A DNA stretch of 12,088 nucleotides, from the NCBI GenBank assembly GCA_034211175.1, contig JAXHUH010000351.1:1-12088 (forward strand), in the 5' to 3' direction. Both the position numbers and the translations under genes were made by a program. The notes beneath the pieces were generated by a model. That model saw only the letters and a program-made list of their open reading frames with translations. It searched no databases and was not told where the DNA came from. This DNA comes from JAXHUH01 sp034211175. Lineage in GTDB: Bacteria; Actinomycetota; Acidimicrobiia; Acidimicrobiales; CAIXPF01. Position 1 is the stretch's first letter, and every line of letters begins with the position of its first letter. This document shows, one piece after another, positions 1 through 5,873 of this stretch.

Positions 1-194
1 CGATCGCGCACCCCACTGGGGGAACTTAAATCTATCTGACTGACAAGCTCCTGAAACTGCTGAGGTTTCACCCCGAGCTCGACGCCACCGACGACGAACC
101 CTCCGGACCGACCGCCGCCACCACCACGACCACCACCACCGCCTCCGACGGTGGCGACGCCGGCACCGACGAGCAACCAGGACCTGCGTCATGA
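1..194 (+). pseudogene. Possible frame-disrupted 3' end of an upstream gene
   Basis: A reading frame open from 30 to the TGA at 192-194 encodes a Leu/Lys-rich start (LLKLLRFHPELD), then an acidic and Thr-rich tail ending in DEQPGPAS. It has no ATG, GTG or TTG start, and an in-frame TAA lies at 27-29. The two other frames entering the window stop at 37-39 and 41-43. A tandem TGAC duplication sits at 37-44. Removing one copy would join the incoming frame (codons from position 2, reading DRAPHWGNLNLSD) to the downstream frame without a stop. The Thr-rich tail resembles linkers elsewhere in this window, which favours real coding. Against this, 1-60 is AT-richer than the rest and uses codons rare here (TTA, AAT, CTA), so it could be intergenic promoter DNA. 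The family is not recognised. Confidence 0.25.
52..70. repeat. Inverted repeat TGAAAC-N7-GTTTCA
   Basis: Two perfect 6-bp arms lie at 52-57 and 65-70 around a 7-nt spacer. The repeat sits in the AT-richer DNA about 150 bp upstream of the trypsin-like gene and could be an operator or a small RNA hairpin. It also falls inside the small open frame that ends at 194, so chance is possible. Confidence 0.3.
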
Positions 195-219
195 ACGCCG
201 AACCGACCCAGGACGCGCC

Positions 220-1908
220 ATGAACCCGAGCGATCCCCGGACCTTCGACGACGACGCCGCCGAGCGCGACGACCCACCCGCCGGGGACCGCCCCCGCTCG
301 GACGAGGAACGCCCGCTCGGCGGGGCGCCGGGGATGAGCGTGCCGACCGGTTGGTTCCGCGCGCCCGGCGGCCTCGGGCTGCCGCCGCGCCGCGCCGGCG
401 GGGTCGACCTCGACCCGCCGACCGTGGATGCTCCCGGGCGCGACGACGCCGGTGCCGACGGGGGCCGGGCCGACGATGCCGGAGCAGAGCCGGCATCGGG
501 GAACGGCGCACGCCGGCGGCCGGCGCTCGGGCGGACGATCCAGTGGGACGACCCGGACCTCGATCTCGACCAGATCCGCCGGTTGAGCGTCGCCGACTAC
601 ACCGGTGACGCCACCCCGGAACCCGTGGCCCCGAACAACCGGTCACACGACCACACCGACGAGCACTCCCACGGCGACGACCACGAGGTGAGCGTCGCCG
701 ACATCCTCGACGGTCGCTCCGAGGCCGAGGTCGCACCGAACCCCGAGGTCACGGCCGACGAGGTGCTCCGCTGGGGCGATGCGCCGTCCACCGCGCCGCC
801 GGCCACCGAGCCGTCGCCGATCGAGCACGACGACCGCCGGGCCCGGCCGTTCGAACCGCCGGTCATCGCGCCGAAGGGGCTGCGGGCACGCGTCCTGCGC
901 CGCCGGTACGGCGTGGCGCCGTTCGTCCCGCCGCCGGCCCGCCGGTCGCGACGCAAGCGCCGCCGCGACTACCGGCGCCAGGGCTTCATCGAGCTCAGCC
1001 CCGAGAAGCAGAAGCGCCGTCACAAGATCCTGCCCCGCACGGTCATCGGGATCTCGTTCACGCTGCTCGCCCTCGCGGTCGGCACCGCGTTCAGCGGTGC
1101 CGCCCTCTACGCGTACTACGACGCCCGCCTCACCGAGAACGAGGCCCAGGTCGAGGACCTCGTCGAGGGCTTCGACGGTGACGTCCAGCGGGCCAGCGAG
1201 GACCTGCGGGACCTGCGGGAGCAGTCGCTCGACCAGATCGACGAGGCCGTGGAGCCGCTCCAGGAGTTCCTCGACGACACCAACGCGGTCGCCGAGCTGC
1301 CGGCGACGCTCGGCGGCTCGGTGTGGACGGTGCGGACGCTCGACGTCAACGGCCAGCCGGCCGTCGGCTCGTCGTTCGTGATCGCCAGCGACGCCGAGTC
1401 GAGCCTGCTGCTCACCTCGTTCGACGTCGTGCGGGCCGCCACGGCCGCGCCGGGCCCGCCCGTGACGATCGAGCACCGCGGCTCGCAGGTCGAGGCCACC
1501 GTCTGGTCGTGGGACGAGGACCACGACCTGGCGCTGCTGCGCATCGACCAGCCCGGCCTCGAGCCGCTGGAGTGGGCGGACGCCGAGACCAACGCCACCG
1601 CGGTCGGCACCCGGGCCTACGCCATGAGCGGCCTCGGAGGTGCCGGGGCGACCGTGGCGCCCGGCGTCATCGTCGACCAGTTCGACGGCGGCATCCGCCA
1701 CGACGTCGACCTCGGCACCGACCACCGCGGCGGCCCCATCGTCGACGCCGACGGTGCCGTGATCGGGATCGCCTCCAACACCTACGACCCGCTGCAGTCG
1801 CTCGAGGCGGGCCACTACGCGCCCCCGATCCTCACCGCATGCACCACGCTGGTGTCGTGCAGCGAGGACATGTGGGCAACGGGCGGGCCGACCGCGCGGG
1901 ACAACTGA
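220..1908 (+). CDS. Membrane-anchored trypsin-like (HtrA-type fold) protein, probable pseudoprotease
   Basis: The start at ATG 220 has AGGA six bases upstream and gives 562 aa. A GTG at 151 is in frame but lacks a ribosome binding site. Residues 1 to about 250 are a long, charged, probably disordered cytoplasmic region, including a His/Asp-rich patch (SHDHTDEHSHGDDHE). A very basic stretch (RRSRRKRRR) precedes one membrane helix at about 274-300. Next come an acidic helical, probably coiled-coil segment (about 301-368) and a C-terminal trypsin-like domain (about 369-550). The domain keeps the strand order of S1C proteases: GSSFVI, LLLTS, the Asp strand DHDLALL, and the GGPIVDADGAVIGI core. 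However, the triad looks degenerate: Asp402 stands where LTNxHVV has His, Asp436 is kept, and Arg503 in DHRGGP replaces the Ser of GNSGGP. It may therefore bind peptide or act as a scaffold outside the cell rather than cleave. A hairpin follows the stop. Confidence 0.8.
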   Translation: MNPSDPRTFDDDAAERDDPPAGDRPRSDEERPLGGAPGMSVPTGWFRAPGGLGLPPRRAGGVDLDPPTVDAPGRDDAGADGGRADDAGAEPASGNGARRRPALGRTIQWDDPDLDLDQIRRLSVADYTGDATPEPVAPNNRSHDHTDEHSHGDDHEVSVADILDGRSEAEVAPNPEVTADEVLRWGDAPSTAPPATEPSPIEHDDRRARPFEPPVIAPKGLRARVLRRRYGVAPFVPPPARRSRRKRRRDYRRQGFIELSPEKQKRRHKILPRTVIGISFTLLALAVGTAFSGAALYAYYDARLTENEAQVEDLVEGFDGDVQRASEDLRDLREQSLDQIDEAVEPLQEFLDDTNAVAELPATLGGSVWTVRTLDVNGQPAVGSSFVIASDAESSLLLTSFDVVRAATAAPGPPVTIEHRGSQVEATVWSWDEDHDLALLRIDQPGLEPLEWADAETNATAVGTRAYAMSGLGGAGATVAPGVIVDQFDGGIRHDVDLGTDHRGGPIVDADGAVIGIASNTYDPLQSLEAGHYAPPILTACTTLVSCSEDMWATGGPTARDN

Positions 1909-1928
1909 GCGACCGGCTCGCCGGCGAA

Positions 1929-1950
1929 CGGCCCGGCGGCGGCCGGGCCG
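1929..1950 (+). terminator. GC hairpin after the trypsin-like gene
   Basis: Nine-base arms CGGCCCGGC (1929-1937) and GCCGGGCCG (1942-1950) close a GGCG loop, 20 nt after the stop codon. No T-tract follows, so this is a hairpin-only terminator candidate of the kind common in high-GC actinobacteria. Confidence 0.45.
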
Positions 1951-1970
1951 CCACCGGACGATCGGCGAGC

Positions 1971-2004
1971 GATCGGTCGCCCGGTGATCCGACGGGCACC
2001 GATC
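1971..2004 (+). promoter_or_regulatory. Bulged 12-bp hairpin upstream of the RNB gene
   Basis: GATCGGT (1971-1977), one bulged C, and GCCCG (1979-1983) pair with CGGGC (1993-1997) and ACCGATC (1998-2004) around a 9-nt loop. The structure ends 22 nt before the ATG at 2027. It could be a leader hairpin affecting mRNA stability or translation, an operator, or a second terminator. Confidence 0.35.
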
Positions 2005-2026
2005 ACACGGTGTCGGGCGGGCCCCG

Positions 2027-3490
2027 ATGAGGCGACCCCGCGTCCGCTTCGGCGCGGCGGCGGGCGCCCGGCGCAGCGATGCCGATCGGGCGATCGACGC
2101 GCTGCGGGCCCGTCTCGGGCTCCCCGAGACGTTCGCCTCGGCGGCGATGGCCGAAGCGTCCGACGCCGCCCGTGGCCACGGTGGCGACGACCCGGCCCGG
2201 CGTGACCGGCGCGACGTCCCGCTGGTCACGCTCGACCCGGCGGGCAGCCGCGACCTCGACCAGGCGTTCGCCATCGACGAGCGTCCCGGTGGCGGGATGC
2301 GCCTGTGGTACGCCATCGCCGACGTCGCCGCGTTCGTGCGGCCGGGCGGTGCGCTCGAGAACGAGACCCTGGAGCGGGGCGTCACCTACTACGGGCCGGA
2401 CCGGCGCACGCCGCTCCACCCCACGATCCTGTCCGAGGGCGCGGCCAGCCTCCTCGCCGGCGCGGAGCGGCCCGCGGTGCTGTGGGCGCTCGACGTCGAC
2501 GGCGACGGCGAGCTGACCGACATCGGGGTCGAACGGGCGACGGTCCGCAGCCGCGCCGCGCTCGACTACCGCTCGACCCAGGCCGCGATCGACGACGGGT
2601 CCGCGTCGGCGAACGTCGCCCGGCTCGTCGAGCTCGGACGCCGCCGACGGGAGCTGGCTGCCCGCCGTGGCGCCGTCGAGCTCGAGGTGCCGACCCAGGA
2701 GGTCGTCGAGGACCCCACCGGTCGGGGCTACGTCCTCCGCTACGACGCCCAGCTCCCGGTCGAGGGGTGGAACGCCCAGCTGTCGCTGCTGTGCGGCATG
2801 GCCGCCGCCCGGCTCCAGCAGGACGCGGGGATCGGCCTGCTGCGCACGCTGCCGCCGCCGTCGGACGAGCTCGTCGCCGAGCTGCGACGGGCCGCGGCGG
2901 CGCTCGGCGTCGAGTGGGCGCCGGAGGTCGGCTACGCCGCCCGGGTCCGGGAGCTCGACGGCTCGGTGCCGGCGGAGGCCGCGCTGCTGTCCTCGGCCGC
3001 CCGCCTGTTCCGGGGCGCCGGCTACGTCGCGTTCACCGACGGCGCACCCGACGGCGCCGAGCACTCGGCCATCGCCGCGCCCTACGCCCACGTGACCGCG
3101 CCGCTGCGGCGGGTCGCCGATCGCTACGCGACGGAGGTGGCGCTCGCCGCGGCCGTCGGGTCGGCGCCGCCGGCCTGGGCCGTCGAGCGACTCGAGGCGC
3201 TCCCCGAGGTGATGGCGACCGCCCGCCAGCGCGAGTCCGAGCTCGATCGGGCCACCATCGACATCGTCGAGGCGCTGGTGCTCGCCGGCCGTGAGGGCGC
3301 TCGGTTCGAGGCGGTCGTGCTCCGCAGCTACCGCGACGGCGGCGCGCTGCTCCAGCTGCGTGACCCCGCGGTCATCGCCCGGGCCGACGAGGGCACGTGG
3401 CCGCTGGGCGAGGTCGTCGAGGCGGTCCTGACGACGGCCGACGTCGGCGAGGGCGAGGTCCGCTTCGGCCCGGTGACGGCGGACGGCTGA
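2027..3490 (+). CDS. RNB-domain (RNase II family) exoribonuclease, short form
   Basis: This is a 487-aa protein of the RNase II/R family, which degrades single-stranded RNA 3' to 5' in the cytoplasm. The metal-binding signature is TLDPAGSRDLDQAF, with Asp70, Asp76 and Asp78; a Gln79 stands where E. coli RNase II has its fourth Asp (D210). Further RNB landmarks are YGPDRRTPLHPTILSEGAASLL, a GWNAQLSLLCGMAAARL helix, and YAHVTAPLRRVADRY at 353-367, matching the family's TSPIRR motif. The N-terminus has only about 60 residues before the catalytic motif and the C-terminus is short, so the cold-shock and S1 RNA-binding domains of RNase II/R are absent. I recall compact RNB proteins like this in actinobacteria. 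The ATG at 2027 has only a weak GGGCGGG-like upstream site. The gene converges on the Thr-rich gene with a 42-nt gap. Confidence 0.9.
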   Translation: MRRPRVRFGAAAGARRSDADRAIDALRARLGLPETFASAAMAEASDAARGHGGDDPARRDRRDVPLVTLDPAGSRDLDQAFAIDERPGGGMRLWYAIADVAAFVRPGGALENETLERGVTYYGPDRRTPLHPTILSEGAASLLAGAERPAVLWALDVDGDGELTDIGVERATVRSRAALDYRSTQAAIDDGSASANVARLVELGRRRRELAARRGAVELEVPTQEVVEDPTGRGYVLRYDAQLPVEGWNAQLSLLCGMAAARLQQDAGIGLLRTLPPPSDELVAELRRAAAALGVEWAPEVGYAARVRELDGSVPAEAALLSSAARLFRGAGYVAFTDGAPDGAEHSAIAAPYAHVTAPLRRVADRYATEVALAAAVGSAPPAWAVERLEALPEVMATARQRESELDRATIDIVEALVLAGREGARFEAVVLRSYRDGGALLQLRDPAVIARADEGTWPLGEVVEAVLTTADVGEGEVRFGPVTADG

Positions 3491-3504
3491 CCGGGCGGGC
3501 CCGG
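3491..3504. terminator. Hairpin between convergent genes
   Basis: CCGGG (3491-3495) and CCCGG (3500-3504) form a 5-bp stem starting at the base after the RNB stop. A second small CGGC/GCCG hairpin follows at about 3510-3520. It lies in the 42-nt gap between two converging genes and could serve both strands. It has no T-tract. Confidence 0.3.
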
Positions 3505-3532
3505 CCCCGCGGCGTCGCCGGCGACGTGCGGC

Positions 3533-4120
3533 TCAGGCCGGGCACGGTGTGCCGACGAACGCCACCAGCGCGCAGAACGACTCCCGGGTGATCTGCCACC
3601 GGCCGCCGGCGAACACGGCCTCGGCGCTGGCCGACACGCCGGAGGCGTCGAACGTGAACGTGGCCCGGTCGCCGGCGACGTCGACGCCGGTCACGGCGAG
3701 CGACGGGGCGAAGACCTCGAACTGGCGCACGACGTTCTCGAGCGCCGGACCGTCCTCGAGGTGCTGCGCCCGGGTCGCGTAGGGCTGCGAGGTGTCGACG
3801 AAGGTGGCGACCGCGGACCGCAGCGAGGCCTCGTCGGCCACCGGGCCGGCCGTCGTCGGCGGTGCCGTCGTGGTCGGGACCGTGGTCGTCGTCGTGGTCG
3901 GTGCGGTCGTCGTCGTGGTGCTCGTGGTCGAGGTCGAGGTGGTCGAGGTCGTCGGGACCGTGGTCGCGGTGGTGGACGTCGACACCGTGGTCGTCGTCGA
4001 GGTCCCGGTGGTCGGCGTCGCCTCGTCCGTGCCGTCGTTGCCGCCCCACAGCGCGACCGCGATGACGACGAGCACGACCGCTGCGGCCAGTGCCGCGAGG
4101 GCCCGGTTGCGGTTGCTCAT
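3533..4120 (-). CDS. Exported, Thr-rich linker protein with small C-terminal domain
   Basis: This is a 195-aa protein from the ATG at 4120, supported by GGAGA four bases upstream; a longer in-frame start exists but lacks a ribosome binding site. Residues 7-25 form one N-terminal hydrophobic helix (signal anchor). Residues about 35-92 are almost entirely Thr, Ser, Pro and Val, a mucin-like linker that in actinobacteria is often O-glycosylated and spans the cell wall. Residues about 95-195 form a small alpha/beta domain with the pattern VTGVDVAGDRATFTF then AVFAGGRWQITRESFCAL. This recalls NTF2-like/MTB12-type extracellular domains, which is inference only. Cys183 and Cys193 could form a disulfide. 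The gene is monocistronic, converges on the RNB gene and diverges from the small gene at 4410. The function is unknown. Confidence 0.75.
   Translation of the reverse strand: MSNRNRALAALAAAVVLVVIAVALWGGNDGTDEATPTTGTSTTTTVSTSTTATTVPTTSTTSTSTTSTTTTTAPTTTTTTVPTTTAPPTTAGPVADEASLRSAVATFVDTSQPYATRAQHLEDGPALENVVRQFEVFAPSLAVTGVDVAGDRATFTFDASGVSASAEAVFAGGRWQITRESFCALVAFVGTPCPA
3850..4020 (-). repeat. Low-complexity Thr-codon tract
   Basis: Read on the minus strand, this is a long run of ACC/ACG/ACC-type codons interrupted by GTC, TCG and CCG; on the plus strand it appears as GTCGTCGTGG-like repeats. It encodes the Thr-rich linker of the exported protein. Such tracts are prone to slippage, so linker length may vary between strains. 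Confidence 0.7.
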
Positions 4121-4148
4121 GGGTCTCCGACGATGTGTCCTGGGTCTC
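4120..4148. repeat. Direct repeat TGGGTCTC, 21-bp spacing
   Basis: TGGGTCTC occurs at 4120-4127 and again at 4141-4148, exactly two helical turns apart. The first copy covers the ribosome binding site and the first base of the Thr-rich gene's start codon. It may be a regulator binding site or a small local duplication. Confidence 0.3.
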
Positions 4149-4249
4149 GAAGCCGGTCGGGTGGGCCCGAGCACCACGTGAACCCGCTTGTGAATCGGTG
4201 TTCATCCGCGGTTCTCGATGGGCGTCGCGCATTGGCCCGACGGCGGAGT

Positions 4250-4255
4250 TACGCT
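4250..4255 (+). promoter_or_regulatory. Candidate -10 box (TACGCT) for the 44-codon gene
   Basis: TACGCT fits the actinobacterial TAnnnT -10 pattern. No convincing -35 is seen. A start site about 7 nt downstream would give a leader of roughly 148 nt before the ATG at 4410, containing the stem-loops described separately. Confidence 0.3.
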
Positions 4256-4281
4256 AGCGGCCTCATACCCGGTGAGCACTC

Positions 4282-4382
4282 GGGAGCGGTCCTGGCCAGT
4301 TCGGGATCGATCGCCCGGGGGAAATGCCACCGGGGACTGAAACCCCGGGGTTGGTCCGCCGTAGTACGGGTAGAGATCTCCC
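4282..4382 (+). ncRNA. Candidate structured 5' leader RNA
   Basis: GGGAG (4282-4286) can pair with CTCCC (4378-4382) to close a multi-branched fold. Inside are CGGG/CCCG around ATCGATCG (4302-4317) and a strong stem CCGGGG-ACTGAAA-CCCCGG (4330-4348), which can extend by CCA (4327-4329) with TGG (4352-4354). CCG-TAGTA-CGG forms a further small loop. The structure ends 27 nt before the start of a small gene and leaves its GAGGAG site outside the closing stem. This is the architecture of a cis-regulatory leader. It does not match a riboswitch class that I recognise. Pairing was judged by eye only. Confidence 0.35.
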
Positions 4383-4409
4383 TGGTCAACAAGACAACGA
4401 GGAGCGAAC

Positions 4410-4544
4410 ATGGCACGGACAACGTCGTCCAACCTCACGCTCGTCACCGGTCTCGGCAGGGTCCCCGTGACCCGCTCGCAGATCTCGCGGTGGCGTCAGC
4501 GCATCGAGCGCGATCACACGCGGGAGGCGAGCACCCGCCACTGA
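4410..4544 (+). CDS. Small Arg-rich protein, 44 aa, unknown function
   Basis: An ATG at 4410 is preceded by a strong GAGGAG site (4399-4404) at 5-nt spacing, and the frame closes with TGA at 4542-4544. The product is 44 aa with nine Arg, no Lys and no Cys. A beta-prone N-terminal half (SNLTLVTGLGRVPV) is followed by a likely amphipathic helix (TRSQISRWRQRIERDH). The SQISRW segment looks like the recognition helix of HTH proteins, so nucleic acid binding is conceivable but unproven. It stands alone, with a structured leader upstream and a hairpin 15 nt after the stop, in a region otherwise left empty. I do not recognise the family. Confidence 0.6.
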   Translation: MARTTSSNLTLVTGLGRVPVTRSQISRWRQRIERDHTREASTRH

Positions 4545-4559
4545 GCCAGTAGCTCGGAA

Positions 4560-4580
4560 CCGGCGCCCATCCTGCGCCGG
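4560..4580 (+). terminator. Hairpin after the 44-codon gene
   Basis: Perfect 7-bp arms CCGGCGC (4560-4566) and GCGCCGG (4574-4580) surround a 7-nt loop, 15 nt after the small gene's stop. No T-tract is present. The position suggests a terminator or a 3' stability hairpin. Confidence 0.45.
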
Positions 4581-4595
4581 ACGTGAACGAACGAA

Positions 4596-4640
4596 GACCG
4601 CCTGCAGTCCCGTGTCCGACGACCGGGGCGGCAGGCGGTC
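4596..4640 (-). terminator. Long hairpin, candidate terminator of selD
   Basis: GACCGCCTGC (4596-4605) and GCAGGCGGTC (4631-4640) are perfect 10-bp arms. An inner CCCG/CGGG pair lies inside the 25-nt loop. Read on the minus strand, the hairpin is followed by TTCGTTCGTT, the only T-enriched stretch among the hairpins of this gap. It therefore best fits the end of the selD transcript, about 94 nt past its stop. Confidence 0.5.
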
Positions 4641-4690
4641 GCCGTTCTCCCCCGAGCTCACCGTTCTCGACCCGCGCGACGAGGCCGTGC

Positions 4691-4707
4691 GGCCGAGTCA
4701 CTCGGCC
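4691..4707 (-). terminator. Hairpin directly after selD
   Basis: GGCCGAG (4691-4697), a TCA loop, and CTCGGCC (4701-4707) form a 7-bp stem, 26 nt beyond the selD stop. It may be a first terminator or 3'-end protecting hairpin ahead of the longer one at 4596-4640. Confidence 0.4.
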
Positions 4708-4733
4708 ACACGCGGCCCGTCGTTGGCACGCGC

Positions 4734-5795
4734 TCAGGACAGGCGGACCCGTCCGGGCTCGCCGGTGACGATCGACCCGACGACCGCGGCCCGGTGGCCT
4801 GCGTCGACGAGGCGGGCGACTGCATCGGCCGCCTCCCCCGGCCGGCACGTGAACAGGAGCCCACCCGAGGTCTGGGCGTCGGCGAGCAGCTGACGTTGCA
4901 CCTCGGTGCCCCCGTCGGCGACCGGCTCGACGAAGTCCAGGTTGCGGCGGCTGCCGCCGGACAGGTGCCCTGCATCGAGCAGCGCGACCGCCCCCGGGAG
5001 CAACGGCACCGCCTCGGCGTCGAGCGTGGCCGCCACGCCGCTGGCCAGCGCGAGCCGGTGCAGGTGGCCCAACAACCCGAACCCGGTGACGTCGGTGGCC
5101 GCGGTCGCCCCCACCTCGAGCGCCACTCGGGCGGCCACGTCGTTGTGCCGGGTCATCTCGGTGATCGCCGCCCGGTACGACTCGTGGAGCCCACCGCCCG
5201 GGGCCACCGCGTCGACATCGGAGCGCTTCGCCGCCGTCGCGACCAGTCCCGTGCCGATCGGCTTGGTGAGCACGAGCGACTGGCCGGCCCGCGCGCCGGC
5301 GTTGGTCAGCATGCGGTCGGCGTCGACCTCGCCGATGACGGCCTGGCCGTAGACAGGCTCCGCGCCGTCGATCGTGTGGCCGCCGGCCACGACCCAACCG
5401 CCCGACCTCGCCGCCTCCGTGGCGCCGCGAAGCACGTCGCCGAGGACGTCGAGCTCGAGATCGTCGCGGGGCCAGGCGACGACGTTGAGCGCGAGCAGCG
5501 GGCGCCCACCCATGGCGAACACGTCGCTCGCCGCGTTCGTGGCGGCGATGGCGCCCCAGGTCGCCGGATCGTCGACGATCGGCGCGAAGAAGTCGGTCGT
5601 CGCCACGATGGCCCGGCCGTCGGGGCGGCGCCACACCGCGGCGTCGTCGCCGGTGTCGTGGCCCACGAGCAGGTCGGGGTGGGAGCCCGGCGTCAGGCTC
5701 GCGAGCATGCCGACGAGGTCGGTCGCGCCGAGCTTGCAGGCACATCCCGCCCCGCGACTGAACGCGGTGAGACGAACGGCGGTGGTGGAGGTCAC
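4734..5795 (-). CDS. selD: Selenide, water dikinase (selenophosphate synthase)
   Basis: A 353-aa full-length SelD makes selenophosphate from selenide and ATP, the selenium donor for selenocysteine (via SelA/SelB) or 2-selenouridine in tRNA. The catalytic segment SRGAGCACKLG carries Cys18, Cys20 and Lys21, matching E. coli GAGCGCK (C17, C19, K20). The first position is a TGT Cys codon, not TGA, so this is the Cys form and not a selenoprotein. Also visible are the nucleotide/metal-site landmarks GHDTGDDAAV, ATTDFF, NAASDVFAMGGRPLLAL and GGHTIDGAEPVYG, and the C-terminal-domain motif DVTGFGLLGHL. The GTG start at 5795 is chosen because a TAGCGT box lies 6 nt upstream, suggesting a leaderless mRNA. 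No selA, selB, selU or tRNA-Sec is in the window, so the selenium pathway it serves cannot be told from here. Confidence 0.95.
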   Translation of the reverse strand: MTSTTAVRLTAFSRGAGCACKLGATDLVGMLASLTPGSHPDLLVGHDTGDDAAVWRRPDGRAIVATTDFFAPIVDDPATWGAIAATNAASDVFAMGGRPLLALNVVAWPRDDLELDVLGDVLRGATEAARSGGWVVAGGHTIDGAEPVYGQAVIGEVDADRMLTNAGARAGQSLVLTKPIGTGLVATAAKRSDVDAVAPGGGLHESYRAAITEMTRHNDVAARVALEVGATAATDVTGFGLLGHLHRLALASGVAATLDAEAVPLLPGAVALLDAGHLSGGSRRNLDFVEPVADGGTEVQRQLLADAQTSGGLLFTCRPGEAADAVARLVDAGHRAAVVGSIVTGEPGRVRLS

Positions 5796-5801
5796 ACGGG
5801 C

Positions 5802-5807
5802 ACGCTA
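5802..5807 (-). promoter_or_regulatory. -10 box TAGCGT for leaderless selD
   Basis: On the minus strand TAGCGT lies 6 nt before the GTG start of selD, and no Shine-Dalgarno sequence is present. A TAnnnT box immediately ahead of the start codon is the standard signature of leaderless actinobacterial transcripts. Confidence 0.4.
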
Positions 5808-5873
5808 GCCCTGATGGTCACGGGCACCCCGAACGGCGCCGCGCCGGCCCGATGGCGCCGGCCCCCCTCCGGG

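Noticed and set aside
17..44. Programmed frameshift like that of prfB
   Set aside because: A GGGGGA stretch precedes the stops, but the codon at the stop (GAC TGA C) gives no good +1 re-pairing, and the 4-bp duplication explains the frame change more simply.
151..219. GTG at 151 as start of the trypsin-like gene
   Set aside because: It has no ribosome binding site and the extension is low complexity; ATG 220 has AGGA at good spacing.
643..2385. Long minus-strand open frame opposite the trypsin-like gene
   Set aside because: High GC keeps antisense frames open. It has no recognisable domain, an Arg/Ala/Gly-biased composition, and lies opposite two well-supported genes.
4260..4410. tRNA-Sec or other tRNA near selD
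   Set aside because: The fold has no cloverleaf, no TTCGA-type T-loop and no anticodon arm that fits.
4202..4447. Minus-strand 81-codon frame in the divergent region
   Set aside because: It has no ribosome binding site, overlaps the leader and small gene with better evidence on the plus strand, and shows no domain.
5736..5745. Selenocysteine codon in selD
   Set aside because: The catalytic position reads TGT and the next Cys TGC; there is no in-frame TGA.
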